In this document: piece by piece, positions 48,401 to 61,238 of the stretch
How positions within the stretch are numbered: the stretch's first letter is position 1
Layout of the letters: the number at the start of each line of letters is the position of its first letter
Origin: Isoetes taiwanensis
Taxonomy: Eukaryota; Streptophyta; Lycopodiopsida; Isoetales; Isoetaceae
NCBI GenBank assembly: GCA_021234155.1
Contig: JAJEKV010000020.1
Location: 19,835,018 to 19,899,017 of the forward strand
Reading direction: 5' to 3'
DNA: 64,000 nucleotides
Notes under the pieces: generated by a model
Told to the model about the DNA's origin: nothing
The model's input: the letters and a program-made list of their open reading frames with translations, nothing else
Databases searched by the model: none
Position numbers and translations under genes: made by a program

Positions 48401-51400
48401 GATGACATAAGCAGCACAATTGGGGTTAAACAGGGCTGTCCCTTATCCCCTACACTCTTCGGTTTGTACATTGACGAGCTGGAAAGCTTCGTAGCAGCAC
48501 TTGGAGGTGCCGGATCTGCTTTAGCTGATGAATGCATATCCATCCTTCTATATGCGGATGATGTGGTACCTATATCTTCTTCTCCTGAGGGCCTTCAGCA
48601 TCATTTAATGGCACTTGAGAAATTTTGCGCTCAAAGAGAGCTTAAAGTGAACTTGGACAAAACAAAAGTGATGGTTTTCAACACATCACGTGCTTGCATG
48701 CATGCATCGCAGCAGCTTCTTTTTCATGAATCAACAAGTGGAAGTGGTCTCTCATTATACTTACTTAGGGGTGCAATTTAAGGGTCCCGTCTTTAGCATG
48801 AAAGACGCAGCATATGACAGGCTCACAAAGGGATATGCCTCGCTTGCAATGCTAGAGAAGAAATGTTTCAAAGCAGATTTTCAGGATGTCCCAGCAAAGA
48901 TTCATCTTTTCAATACCTTAGTTAGACCAGCTGCTCTATATGGAGCTTTGATGTGCGGAATGGATATGACAGCCAAAGAATGGGGTCATATAGAAAGACT
49001 GCAAATTTATTTTCTGTCCAAAATGATTATGAGCAAAGCATCTGTGCCACATTCAATCATATTGGCAGAATTTTCAGCCACTCCGCTTCAACTGGACGCA
49101 GCATTCCAGTTAGTCTCCTTTTTGCATAAAGTGCACCAACTCGGGTCCTCGCAGCAAGGCCAATGCAGGCTTCCATGGATTGCTCTCAAGAGCTCCAAAG
49201 ATCTGGCTGAAAAGGGAGTACAGGAATGTTGGTACGCAAAAGCATCGCAATGGGCTGCTTCTTTAGGATTTGGCTTGGGAAACCTGCCCCCCTTTCAACA
49301 TAATGTAGCTGCAGCTAATACGGCGAAACCTGGAGCAAAAAAGAGACTTGAAAAAGAGAAGAACCAGCTCATACGGCACGATCTGGAAATTTTATACATA
49401 TCAAGGAACCCCAAGTGATCTTCCTACCAAGATGCAATTTTACAAAGATCACTTCCTTGAGATCAATGAGGATGGTTTCATCGAGCGACCAGGATATTTG
49501 AATATTCACCTCGCACATAAGGTGAGACATGCTATCGGTCAGCTCAGGGTCTCATCTCATCAGCTCGAGATCGAAGCTGGTCGTGCTGGTAGACCGAAGG
49601 TGGAGCGCTCGAAAAGAATCTGCAGACTATGTCACTTGAATGTAATTGAGTCGGAGGAACATTTCATCTTCACATGTCCAGTCTATTATGAAATACGGGG
49701 CAGATTCCATTGCCTATTTCGGGAACCTACCTCCCTCTCCAAACTGATCGCCTATGAGGATCAGAAATGTATAGCTCTTTTTCTGCACCAAATGACTGTG
49801 CATAGAAGAAATCTATTAAAGGAGCAAGCTGGGGGAAGAGTGGGACATGAAAACGATCCTACGCAAAGACTGATCACTTTCTTTCTCATTGGAGGTGATA
49901 ATGATAATAAACGGAAGGCAGGTTCTCTTCCCGGACCATCTCATCCAATCTCAAAAGGAGTAACCATGAAAGTGTCGAGAAGAAGAAAGCGGACGGTAAA
50001 GGATAAACATAAGAAAGAAAGAAAGAAAGAAAGATTTATTAACGTCTACGTAAGACCCGAAGGGTCTATGAGACCATAACACAAACAGAGTTCAAGACCT
50101 CCAGGAGGAAAACCCTCCTGTTATTTAAAGTATAGAAACAAAAATATTAAGTTTAACAGTGAAAAATCTAAAAATCTGCTCAGGTAGGGATTGATGGAGA
50201 TAGCCCATTCGTTCCTGTGATTGCTGCAAAGTAATTCTTAATACCCCTTCTTGGCTTGCTTTGATGCTTGATACTTGGCCTCTTCTGGAAAGACTTCTTA
50301 TGTTTCATGGCTGCTGATCTTTTTATCTTCTTAGACAGTGCCAAAGTCACCCCTTTAGGGTCAGGATACTTCCTCTTTTGTGATGAGTCCACTATCGTCT
50401 TATCATCCTTTGACTCAGATGAGAAGAAATTAGTTATTTCTGTTTGCTTCAGGCCCGTTGGATGCTTTTGTTTGAGAATATTTCTCCTGTCTAGGGATAT
50501 CTCATATACAAAGTGAGACACACATTTCTGATCATAATATTCTACCAGCTGTCGTAGAGATGTGGGGTCTCTAAAAAGACAATGATATCTGCCTCTAATA
50601 ATGTAGTAGGTTGGGCAGGTAAAAATAAAGTGTTCTTCTGACTCAACCATGTTTAGATCGCACATTGGGCACTTCCGATCTTCACGACTAATGTTTTTCG
50701 CCCTGCCAACCTTCAAAAGAGAAAACAAGTCTGACATTACTTTATACTTTGAGCCCGTGGCCAAGAAGACAAAAGTTTCTTAATCTCATTGTTTTAGTTT
50801 TCTTTTTCCTTTTTTATGCAATATCTCTAGGTGGCTGCAAATGCGCCCCTAGCTGGACATGATTGATGTATATTTGGTCTCATAGACCCAAGCGGTCTCT
50901 CGTAGACGTTAATATAATCTTTCTAATAGGAAGTTTGAAAGAAAGAAAGAAAGTAAGATTTATTAACGTCTGCGTAAGGCCCGAAGGGTCTAACCCACTT
51001 ATTAGTTTCTGCCTGTTGTTCCTTAACAACTGTCTGTAATTCCTCAATTTTGTCAATCTGATTTGACTGTGCTTTGATGCTGATAATTTCCTTTTCCTGC
51101 TTCGCCACAGTGGCTTTCAAACTCATTATTCTAGGGTCCTGCTCTACCACCTTAGCCTTCAAGCTTACCAGTTCTGTTTCAATTCTGAGCATCCTGTCAA
51201 GCATTTCACTCAGATGTCTACACGAAGCTGATTTCTTACTAACATGTAATTGAGTTGAATGGGTGGCTAATTAGAGATGTCAACATCTAGCTGATGGGGC
51301 TAGTATTATATTAAAGTGGAAGCCACCCTAAGAGTACCCTTTCTGCATTTGTGCATCATACTCAGTTAGTGGTCTGTTTAATTCTGGATATCCTATTGGT

Positions 51401-54400
51401 TGTTCACATTGGTCATTTGTACAGGTCTCTAGTGTTCCACGATTTTGTGGCAAAATGCTTAACCAAAGAGCCAAGGTTGCGGCCGACAGCAACAACTATG
51501 CTTCAGGTTTGCAATTTTACAAGGACAGCTTCATGTCACAGCTTTGTAACCAACCATAGACGTTACAGACATTGTGTTTAACTGACTACTGTACAGACTG
51601 CTTCCACTAAAACTTCCCCAATCTAATGGCATCTTGATTTAAAACAACATGTTTGTTTTCTTCCATTTGCAAATAGGACGATGTTGGCTAACTTCTTTTG
51701 TTTTCTTTGATAGCATAAGTTCATTGAGAAGTGTAAGGGCAGTGCAGTGTCGATGTTGCCAAGGATTGAAAGAGCAAGATCTTTAAAGCAAGAATTGGCT
51801 GCTCGTGCACTTTCATATGGTCCAGATCAGGGCACAGCATCATCGGGCAATGGGGTGAGTTGACAGGAATGAAATGAGTGAATTACAGTTGGTGCGACGG
51901 TTCACTAAATGATCGAGCTGGGTCTAATTTGTTTGCTTCTGTCGCAGTGGTCTTGGGAGAAAGGACAAACAGTGAAAATGCATGACACCATGACTGGTAC
52001 CATGCTTGTCAGACATGAGAAAGATGTATTATCCAATCTTCAAGTTCATTGTTCTCCAGTTGTAGCTGCAGCTGATATAGATGATAAAGAAGGTGATCTG
52101 CACTGTGCACAAATTGTGAATCTTTCTCTCTTCTTGCTTTTGTTTTCTTTTTTTGCTTTTATTGCACAAGCGCTCTGCACTAATTTATATTGGATATGTG
52201 GGTGCACATGGCTCCTTGCCTGAGTTTGTATTTGGTCTCTTGTTATCTTAGTATTGACCTCTGAAATGAGAAAAACCTAGAAAACAGTGTTTAGCGTCAC
52301 ATGCATCAAGGCTAAGTAGTACCTGGTTTCTCAAATGCATCCTTGCAGGTTCAAAACATTGTATTTACTTGTCCAATGGGTCCTAAGTAGACTAAGACCC
52401 AAACATGAACGTAAAACTGATCTTCCTTCTTTGATGTTCTTTATAGGTGATTTTGGAACAATGGTAGTTCACAAAACCATGTTACAAAGTAGCGTGTCAG
52501 TTGCTGTTGAACAAAACTGCAGCCCCATCTCTAATGAGAACAACATTTATAGTACTTTCGAAGATTGTGGTACAAATACATCTTTTAGGAATGATGACTC
52601 ATCAGGCGGGATGCCTCCAAATGCTAAACAAGCTTTTAGCAAAGGTGTTCACTTAGCGGAAGTTCAGCCTCTCTTCTCTACTGCTGCTGCATCACCATAT
52701 GGATTGTCATTGTTGAATGTTTTGGGGGGTGATAGCCAGACGTTGGCGCGGAAGCGCAGTTCAGGAGATAATGCTGGTAATGGAGGGGTGCCGGCAACCA
52801 CACCGAAGGCATCTCGTCAAGGTTTCGCCTTACGTGATAAGGTCCCTCCCTCTCCCTAATCTCTCTTGCCCGCCATTATTATGTGTGTAGGGTTTAGCAT
52901 GGATCTGCTTACCTGTCAAACGTCAAACATGATGTCTGGTCTTGTAGTTGAGGTAGATTTACTGAGCCAACCAACTTTCTCTACAGTGTTCTCCAGTTGA
53001 ATCTAAGACAAATTTCGTGCCTGACTCATAAAGTGTGGCAGCAAAACTTGCTCTGAGTGAGTTGTATAAATGTAGGATGCTACCAAATCTCAACTCCTAC
53101 ACAAAAATGTAGCAAGCCTAGCTCTATAATCTCAAAATTAGCTTCCATACAATTTTTGCGTTGAGAGATAGAATGATCTGCATCTCCAGTAATAATTGTA
53201 TAAGATGCAAATTGGCAATTTGCTCAGCATCCATTTGAAAGTATAGACTAAAATAAGCCCTCGACCTAGTAATTCCCTGTTAAACTAGGAAAACTTTTAT
53301 TTTTTCATGCCAACACCTCAGAGCTTGTTTCAGACCATAACGGTTCCTCTTGTCTCCCTTGGTAATTAAACCTGGTGGCTGCTCTCCTTGGTAATTAAAC
53401 CTGGTGGCTGCTCTATGTAAATGAGTTCATGGGTGTCACGAATGAGGAAGGCACTCCTGAAATCCAACTGATGTAAGAGCCACCCCCTGCTAGCTGTAAG
53501 AGCAGTGACTGCTCTGACAGTCAACATACTAGCAACTAACCTGGTCTTGTTCTTTGCAGTACTTCGGTCTGCATTGTAGACCCACTTGTTGACAATAACA
53601 TGCTGGTCTCGAGGTCTAGGCACTAAATACTGAGTGACTTGCTTCATAAGCATGGAGCACTGACCCTCATTGCTTCAACCCACTGTTCATAGCCTGCAGC
53701 CTCATCAAAATACTGTGGATTCTTATGTTCAACTGCTTTTGCCCGAGTGTTGCATAGCTGTGCATCAGGAGGAAGTCCAAGAAATCTCCTAGATCTTCTT
53801 ACAGGTTGCTATGAATTGGGAAATGCAGTTATGCTTATAGAAGCTGAACTTATGAAAGAACTTGCTCCGGAAGCAGAACTAGAACTTGCTGTTGGACAAG
53901 CTGAGTAATGAGCTTCTGAACATAACCAGAACCAGAACCATAGCCATCTTGATATTCTTCATCTTTAACAAATTTATTACTCCTGGAGACAATTATTTGT
54001 GACTTTGGATCATACATCTTCCATCCCTTATGTTGAGTAGGATAACCCTCAAAAATACACTTAGTTGCTATTGGAACAGCCATATGTGCTACACCCAAAA
54101 ACTTGGAAGTCCTATATATCTGGTTTGCAACCATACAACGCTTCAAATGGAATTTTATTGCTCGTGGCTACTGTTAGTGCCCTGTTTCCAACATAGGTTG
54201 CAGTCTGCAAACCCCCCCAGAAAGATGGGCTTAAATGTTTGTGAAGAAGCATGGATCTGACCAAGTTCTGCAGAGATCGGCGCTTTCTTTCAGCTATCCC
54301 ATTTTCAGAGTGTGCATGCAGAACTATTAAGTCTCATGAGCATGACACTAATCAAGGCATAATTGACATATGCAGTTATATTATCAGCATGAAGGGCTTT

Positions 54401-57083
54401 GAGAGGTCTATCTAGCCGTTTTTCTCCATACGAATATGAAATTGCTTGAAGATAGGAAAGACTGCCTGTTGGATCTTTACAGGTCTACCACCATCTGATT
54501 GAACCTTCATAGATCTACCACTGTCTGATTGGATCCTTAAGATCTAACCTGTCTGAATAGATTTTCACAGGTCTAAACACTGTCTGATTGGACATTTATA
54601 GATCTGACTCTGTTCGATAAGACCTTCACACAAATCTATGACCATTTGATCAGACAAAGAGAGATACATTTACCTTAGCTTATGAATTTTTATAGCAGAT
54701 GCGCGTACAGGCAGGAGTTAGGGAGCAGGTCTTAATACAAGGAAAGCTTAATGCTCTTCGCTTACAAGACTATCAATATGAAGGATTACTTAGAGCAGCT
54801 CAAGACCTTGAGAAGTAAGTATCTTGACGCTGGAGGCTCCGTGGAGGATGCTCTACAAGGCATAACTAAGGATTATCAGCAAATTATTGTTAATCATTTG
54901 AAATTGAAGGGAAAGCTAAAAAAATCTCGTTCCTTCCAGTTTTAACTTCTGCTCTTACATCTGTCCCAGCAACTTCTGATTCTGCTTCTCTATCTAAGCC
55001 TCCATTCGTCTGCTGATATGGAAAGAAAAAAGGAGATCTTGCCAAATTAGCTAAGCCACAGGCAGATAAGTGTTGCTGAAGAACTTGAGATGCAATTCAT
55101 GAATGCTGCAACATTTGAAAAAAGACTCTTGGCTGGTTGATTCAGGTACTGCCAAGGATCACAAATTTGAGGAGTTGATTTGCGGGCTGATGAATGGTCC
55201 CCATTAGAAAGGCTTCACATCTCTCTTCTTTCTAGATTAGTCAGGAGTATCATTTATGGCTTGCATAATTTAATGCTAAAACCTTGCAGTTTGAAATAGA
55301 CTTCCAGACGGTGCGGTACGTAGCTGCTTGAAATGAGCCCAATTTTTTTCAGTACTTGCATATTTCTGAATGCAAGCTTTACTGGGGTCTTTTTCCAACA
55401 CGTCTGTCTTCTTGAGCATTTGAATTTGTTCTAAGAAATTGGATAATTGAGATGAATCTTCATTTCTGTCCCCCAGTTGAAATGAATTGGTTGCTCACTT
55501 TCATCTTTTTATCTATATAGTTATTATCAATCTATGCAGCAGGCAACACTGTTCCTATTCCTTTCCTGAAGGCTTCCAATATATCTCCAATTGCACTAAT
55601 GTCTGAAGATACTGAAAGAGAAGGTCAATCTGATCACTATTGTTCCGTAGCCATTGAAGCTATTCAAGAGCTTTATAATGGAGTATGCTCTAGTGACAGC
55701 CAGTTGAAAAGGGGAAGGAAGTTGCAAACTAATGAGGTCAGCAGATGTTCTATATACATTCCTTGTTATGATTTTCTCACATTGTTTGTGTGCTGTTGTA
55801 GGCGTCCTTGCCTCCAAGTGTGTTCGAACGTCTGGCAACAAGCACAACACTCCCTAATTTGGCTCGGGCATTGGCTTATCATAAAATGTGAGTTACAGCT
55901 TCTCTAGGAGTTTGCATAATTTTAACTTCACAACAACAGCCATAATTCTGGTAATTCTATATTCATCCATCATGAATATGCAGAGTATTCCACAATTCAA
56001 CCTCTCAGCTTCTCTTTTTTTAATGGATTGATAATGAACATAATAAAGAATTTGGAAGGTAAAAGCCATAGAGAATGAATAGCTAGAGGCTATAGATCAT
56101 TAACAGCTATTGCAAAATTCAAAGCAAGTAAATAGGTGGTTCAGGTTGATTGGAATGCAGTTGAAACTTTTCGTTCATGACAGTTGCGCGCGATGCTTTG
56201 ACCTGTCTGCACAGTATGATGATTGATTTGGTGATATATATATAGCACAATTCGTCACTTAGTTTATACCATAAGTTCATTTGAATGACTCCACATTTGG
56301 TTTAACCAAGTAGTTGCATGTCGTTCCTTATGGCCTGACTTATTGTTCTTTTAGATCATAATGGCAATTAAAGGTAATGTGTGTTGCCTAGAAAAGTTAA
56401 GTAATGCAAGGAGCTTGTTAAAGATGATGCTGGGAACGAGCATCATCATCAAGAAGAGCTGTCATGATGTGAGCTCTTTAGGACAAAATAGTAGCGTAAA
56501 TGTTTGTGGGACATCCTTGCATGTGTTTAGCCCAAGGCAAGGCAAGGTAGGCTCATAATGCAATTAACAGAAGTCTCACATGAAAAAGCTTTAAGCCGTA
56601 TATAAACGCATGAAAGGAAAGAACACAAAGCTTATTATGAGCAGAATGGCATTAGAAATATGCTGAAGTTATTGACTGAACAATATCAGTTGACCTCGTA
56701 CATCTGGATCATAGCAAACTTGGAAGCCAAAGCACCAGGGCATAATGATTTTGTCAGCATTCGTTGGATTGTTTGGCAATTCTCTCTTTTTGAGGTTAAA
56801 TTTGATGGACAAGTTGTTATACCAATTGATAGGACAAAGAGGTTCCAACTGTCTTGTCAATATCACTTTAAAAATTTATGTCAGCTGTTATTTTTATTTG
56901 AATTGGTCTAGCCATCATTTTTATTTGTATTGTTCTGTGAATGCGTACCATTTGAAATTAAACGAGTAAGGGCCCTTGTACAGATGTTACGAAGAGATGC
57001 CATTGCAGGGTTGGCAAGCCGCTCATCAACAGCATATCATTTATAATCTTTCAGATACTTTGCGAACTATCCTTCGTTTATGA
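42455..57083 (+). CDS. SIK1: SIK1-like Ste20/Hippo-type protein kinase (17 exons)
   Basis: Exons: 42455-43073, 43745-43833, 43899-44006, 44340-44447, 44514-44604, 44692-44744, 44911-44973, 45047-45091, 45310-45345, 46298-46353, 51425-51506, 51714-51854, 51948-52092, 52447-52841, 55521-55736, 55802-55887, 56984-57083. All junctions are GT-AG and in phase, giving 810 codons plus stop, close to the roughly 836 residues of Arabidopsis SIK1. The kinase domain (about 200-455) has [26 protein letters not shown] and TPHWMAPE. The acidic N-terminus has four FSTVIV-type repeats. GDFGTMVV and IYSTFED follow the kinase domain, and the C-terminus ([23 protein letters not shown]) is typical of plant SIK1. 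Plant SIK1 acts with MOB1 in growth control. Introns 10 (5.1 kb) and 14 (2.7 kb) are swollen by retroelements, yet the exons look intact. Confidence 0.93.
46110..46225 (+). repeat. SINE/LINE 3'-tail copy in SIK1 intron 9
   Basis: GGGCTCGATTCCACCGC is followed by TTTGGCCTCATGGGTCTTCC and GTAGATATTAATAAATTC. The last part matches the 3' tail of the LINEs in intron 10, as does a shorter copy at 45431-45470 (TTGGTCTCACAGACCCC). A SINE sharing the LINE tail would fit. Confidence 0.5.
46690..50022 (+). mobile_element. APE-type LINE in SIK1 intron 10
   Basis: The ORF 46705-48303 starts inside an AP-endonuclease domain ([18 protein letters not shown]) and runs into reverse transcriptase ([12 protein letters not shown]). 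After a frameshift near 48285 come [19 protein letters not shown] and the catalytic YADDVV. After further shifts near 48745 and 49410 the C-terminal zinc knuckle appears ([19 protein letters not shown]). The N-terminal half of the endonuclease is missing. It lies in the sense orientation of the host gene and is dead. Its 3' end is interrupted by an opposite LINE. Confidence 0.88.
50023..50764 (-). mobile_element. 5'-truncated LINE nested in the previous LINE
   Basis: It begins (as its 3' tail on the minus strand) with GAAA repeats and TTTATTAACGTC. The minus-strand ORF 50764-50180 reads [20 protein letters not shown] and [17 protein letters not shown]. It is clearly homologous to the C-terminus of the plus-strand LINE but only about 60-70% alike by eye. 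It appears inserted near the 3' end of that element. Confidence 0.8.
50765..50936 (+). mobile_element. 3' end of the plus-strand LINE, displaced by the nested copy
   Basis: This piece ends TTTGGTCTCATAGACCC, GGTCTCTCGTAGACGTTAAT and ATAATCTTTCT. It is the plus-strand form of the tail seen inverted at 50023 and 50937. It most likely completes the LINE interrupted at 50022. Confidence 0.55.
50937..51215 (-). mobile_element. Short LINE/ORF1-like fragment, minus strand
   Basis: The tail (GAAAGAAAG, TTTATTAACGTCTGCG, CCCGAAGGGTCT) precedes a minus-strand heptad-rich ORF ([35 protein letters not shown]). A coiled coil of this kind suits a LINE ORF1 or a gag-like protein. It ends about 210 bp before exon 11. 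Confidence 0.6.
53357..54430 (-). mobile_element. Copia integrase-RT fragment in SIK1 intron 14
   Basis: In minus-strand order, [18 protein letters not shown] (about 54330-54262) is the integrase motif around the catalytic Glu. It is followed by [11 protein letters not shown] and [19 protein letters not shown] (integrase C-terminus). The start of a Copia RT comes next ([38 protein letters not shown]). The RT is cut off before the palm. A 29-bp tandem duplication lies at its end (53357-53385 and 53386-53414). Confidence 0.85.
54471..54655. repeat. Degenerate tandem repeat of about 38 bp
   Basis: Five or so imperfect units contain variants of TTCATAGATCTACCACTGTC and TGATTGGA. The array separates the two Copia fragments of opposite orientation. 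Confidence 0.75.
54690..55200 (+). mobile_element. Copia gag-protease fragment, plus strand
   Basis: A gag-like segment ([35 protein letters not shown]) is followed by damaged sequence. A Copia protease motif, [15 protein letters not shown], lies near 55110-55160. It may be the 5' half of the same element as the inverted fragment at 53357-54430. Confidence 0.65.
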
Positions 57084-59404
57084 GGTAATTACCTTTTTTC
57101 CCAATTCCTTTGAAGCATTTTCTTTGCAATGTAGAAAGTCTAGGAGGCTATATAGTTCGACTAGAACAACAAAGTTAATGCGATATATGGTTGTCAAATT
57201 GCAAAATATCTTAGTTGTAAAGATTTGTCTAATGGGTTCCTTTTTGGTTTACATATTATGACTTGTATACTTCTAGTTCTTTACATTGTAGTTGTAGTTT
57301 TTCGGTTTTGCCTAGTTGTATAATATACTAATTTGTTGGAGCTCTTCCACTTTGTTGTTATGTCAAATTTATTGCTTGGAATCACTTCATTTTCTTCCTA
57401 GAAAGCTTTCTTTATTGACCATGTGCCTTTCCATCACCATAACTAGTAGACTTGTTCATAAAGGCTTCCACCTCCAACTCCATTTTCTTCATCCTCCTTT
57501 TGGCAATTCTCTTTTTTTCTCCATAGTGTCATTAAAACCCCATGGAAACCATCATTCTGCTTGCCACCTCTTGGCTCACTATAAACACAGTTTGCTTCTT
57601 ATCTTAGACCCACTTGTGAGAGTTAAAACTGTAATTAGAGTACTGTGGTCTTTATGTCAGTAAACTCCTGACGTTGCAATAATTGATTAGAGGCTAGTTT
57701 TGTGAACCATGTATATTGTGTATGATGATATCTAGCTTGGATTTGTGGCGTAGGTTTTGTGGTGTAGATTATGAAATTGTAAATTATATGGACCATTTAT
57801 GAGGAAAAGATGATATTGCCATTAATATTTCAACAACCAAGTTGACCACACAATTAGCCGTAGGCCTATCATGAATGCTATGTGCCCAACTCCAACTAAA
57901 ATTGAAGCACACATCTGAACTCTTGTCTCAAATCGATGACCCAGTAGTTCTCTTCGCAAAAAAATGGTCACAAGTTGTCAATGAAAACTATTAGCTGTCT
58001 AATGATAATGAAAAGCTTAATGGTGGTGGTTCTCATTGTGAACTTAACGGAATCATAAGTTATCGTTTGATAACTTCAAAATATAAAAAAATTGTCAAAA
58101 ATAAAGCAAGATGCATAATAGATTTTGTTTTTTAACATATGCGTTTATTTTTGTGATATTGGGATGATATATTAAGTAGTTTTTTTTAATGAATTGAATT
58201 TTTGAACTATTTGTTTTTGCTTTCAGAGACTACTAGTCTTGCCTAGGGAGTTAAGGGTTTTCGATGGAAAAAATTGTGGCAGCAGCAAGAATATTGACAA
58301 ATTGTATAAATTGTACAAATGTACATCATGAAATATTGTGGTACATGTTAAGACCGTATTCGAGGACATAGCTGTGATCGCATGCTATGACCTCTTGAAG
58401 ATATGTTTCAAGCATGCTATGACCTCTTGAAGATATGTTTCAAGCAATTGCACCGAATCTGTGCTCAATATTACATGCAACGGTTGGTTGTTCCTGACCA
58501 GCTTAATGTAGCGTGCTCAAATGCGACAGTTTTGAAGAGTGTGACATTCATCCTTAACGCTTGGCAGTCTCTTGGCTTGACTCTCCAATGCATCTGTTTG
58601 TCTCAATTTAGAGAGATGCATACTTGTGCGAATTGAGGTGATGAGTTTATGCTTTTTTATGGGCAAATGAGTATGCAGGTAGCATTGCTATCTTGGACTG
58701 CTCAAGGGCGTTGACATCCCAAAGTTTGTTGAGGAAGCAAGCATGAAGATACTCCTTAACATGGTGATCTTTTTCTGTTTGCACCTGTATCCACTTTATT
58801 CCTGACATTCTATTTGGCCAGCCATTGAGCCCTCTTTTTCTTGATAAACTTGGTGGACCTAATATGAAGCAGGAAGTAAAACAAAGATCTGGAACTGCAT
58901 TTACCAGAAGCTTGTTGGAATATTCCTTCGGGAGCATGCCGCAATATTTCTTCCGTGACACTGCAACAGGTCGCCCTTCTCTGGCCTCTATCCTACCTTC
59001 CCGACGATCCTCTAAAGATTTGTATTGTATGCTAGAACAATTATTTCTGCTTGCAAAGTTATAGCATTGTAGCTACAGCCAGAACAGTACCAATCACCAG
59101 GTCTTACGTCCCCACTGCCAAAGCTTCCACCATACCAACATTTGTAGGCACACAAAGAACCCGCTGGGAGTCGAGCTCTTCTGAGCTCTAAATCACTGGA
59201 GCAAAAAGAAACCCAAAAAAAAATCATGGTTATCTAAACCATGAAATTTGCCAAGACAAATTTGAGCCGTCGAAAGTTTTGGGGCATGGTTCACGACACA
59301 CCCTAAAACATCAAGTCTTAAGAATGTTGTTTTACTAAATGTTACATGGACCATATTCTTATCTGCCGAGTATTCAACCATCTTCTCATATTATAATAAT
59401 ATTT
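57084..59404. other. AT-rich stretch downstream of SIK1, no gene seen
   Basis: No recognisable coding sequence is present. A perfect 32-bp tandem duplication, CATGCTATGACCTCTTG onward, lies at 58381-58412 and 58413-58444. The SIK1 3' UTR must lie in the first part; no clear poly-A signal could be singled out. Confidence 0.6.
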
Positions 59405-61136
59405 TAAAAGATACAAAAGGGAAGGGAAAGGGAAAGAAAAAAGGAGAAAAGGAAGAAAAAAAGGGCATAGAGAAAAGAGGAAGAGGAAAAGAGGAAAGAG
59501 AAGCGGAAAAAAGGAGGAGAGAAAGAAGGGAGGAAAGGGGGAAAATGTGGAAAATGGAAGGGGAAAAGGGCATGAAAAAAAGAAAAGGTAAAGGCAAAGT
59601 CAAGAAAAAAAAGTGTAAGAGGAGGAAATGGAAGGGAAAAAGGGCACGAAAAAAGGTGGAACCGAGAAAGGGTCACGAGAGGAGGAAAAAGGAAGGGAGA
59701 AAGTTCATTGATAAAAGGGAAGGGGGAAACTAAAGCTAAGGGGATGGGAGAAAAGGAAAATAGAAAAAGATAAAAGGAAATTGGGAATGTGAAAAGGGAG
59801 CATAAAAAAGGAAAGGGGGAAATATAAAAAGGGAAAAGGGAGGAGTGGGAAAATGATAAAAGGGAAACGTAGAAAAAGAAGAAACGACAAATGGGAAAAA
59901 CGAAAAGGGAAGAGGGGGGGAAGCTAAAATGGAAAAAACGAAAGGGGAGGGAAAAAGAAAAGGAAGAGCAAAATAAAGAAGGGAAAAAAAGTAGAGGAAA
60001 AAAGGGAGAGGGGTGAGAGGGGAAGAGGGAAAAGGTGAAGAAAGGGGAAAATGAGTGCGAGTATGAAACAATGGACGAAAAAAAGAACATAGGAAAAAAG
60101 AAAGAAGGAAAGGGTGAGGAAAGGAGAAGGAAAAAATAACATGGACAAAAGGAACATAAGAAAAAAAGAAAGGGAAAGGCAAAAGAAAAAGAAGCAAAAC
60201 AGGAGGAAATGAAAGGGAAAAAGGGCAAAGGAAAAGGCAGAACCAAGAAAGGGTCGAGAGAGGAGGAAAAGGAAGAGAAAAAGGCCATTGATAAAAGGAA
60301 AAAGGAATAAATGAAGAGGAAAGGGAATCGAAGGGGATGGAAGAAAAGAAAATAGAAAAAAAAAAATAAAAAGAAATAGAAAATGTGAAAAGGGGAGCGG
60401 AAAAAAAGGAAAGGGGGAGGAGTTGGCAAAATGGAAAAGGGAAATATGAAAAAATGGGAAAAGGCAAAAGGGAAAAGACAAAAGGGAAAAAAGGGAAGGT
60501 AAAATGGGAAAATAGAAAGGGGAGGGGAAAGAAAAGGAAGAGCAAAATAGACGAAGGGAAAAGAGTAAAGGAAAAAAGAGGGATGGGGAGGGGAGGGGGA
60601 GAAAGGGAAGAGGAAAAAGGTGAAGAAAAGGGAAAAGGGGAGTGAGCATGGAAAAATAGAAGAGTAAAAGAGCATGAAAAAAAGGGAAGAGGGAAATGGT
60701 GAAGAGAGGGGAAAGGGGAACGAAAAAAAATGACATGGAAAAATTGAAAGGGAAAGAGGGAAAAGAAGAGGGGCATGGGATAAGGGAAAGGAAAGGAAAA
60801 AAAGAAAAAGGAAAGGGGGAAGGGGGAAGGGGGAAGGGAAACTCGGATAAAAGGACACGAGAAGAAGTGAAAGAGTAAAATAGAAAAAGGGAAGGGGGGA
60901 AGGGCACATGAAAAAGAAGCAAGGGCAAACATGAATTGGAGAAAATGGAAGGGGAAAATAGAAAAGGAAAAATGGAAAGCGAAAAACAGAAAAGGGAAAT
61001 GGAAAATGGGAGAAATAGAATATTGAAAATAGAAAAAGGTAAATTGAAAAATGTAAAAAGAAAAAAGGGAAAAGGAGAAGGCGAAAATAGAAAAAAGGAA
61101 AAGTGGAGAAAGGCAAAAGGAAAAGGGAAAAAGTAG
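59405..61136. repeat. Polypurine tract, 1.7 kb
   Basis: The plus strand is almost wholly A and G in irregular GGGAAAA, GGAAAAG and GAGGAAAA units. The very long Phe/Pro/Ser ORFs on the opposite strand (up to 570 codons) are artefacts of a strand with almost no stop codons. Confidence 0.95.
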
Positions 61137-61238
61137 GGGGAAGTGGGAAATATGATTGAATGCTCTTGATTATCTAATTTTAAAAATATGAATCCATTTA
61201 ATAATAAATCTGGTATATCATTTACAATGCCCCGCTAT

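Noticed and set aside
54751-54945. Short plus-strand ORF as a host exon of SIK1
   Set aside because: Its sequence fits Copia gag and the SIK1 exons on either side already join in phase without it.
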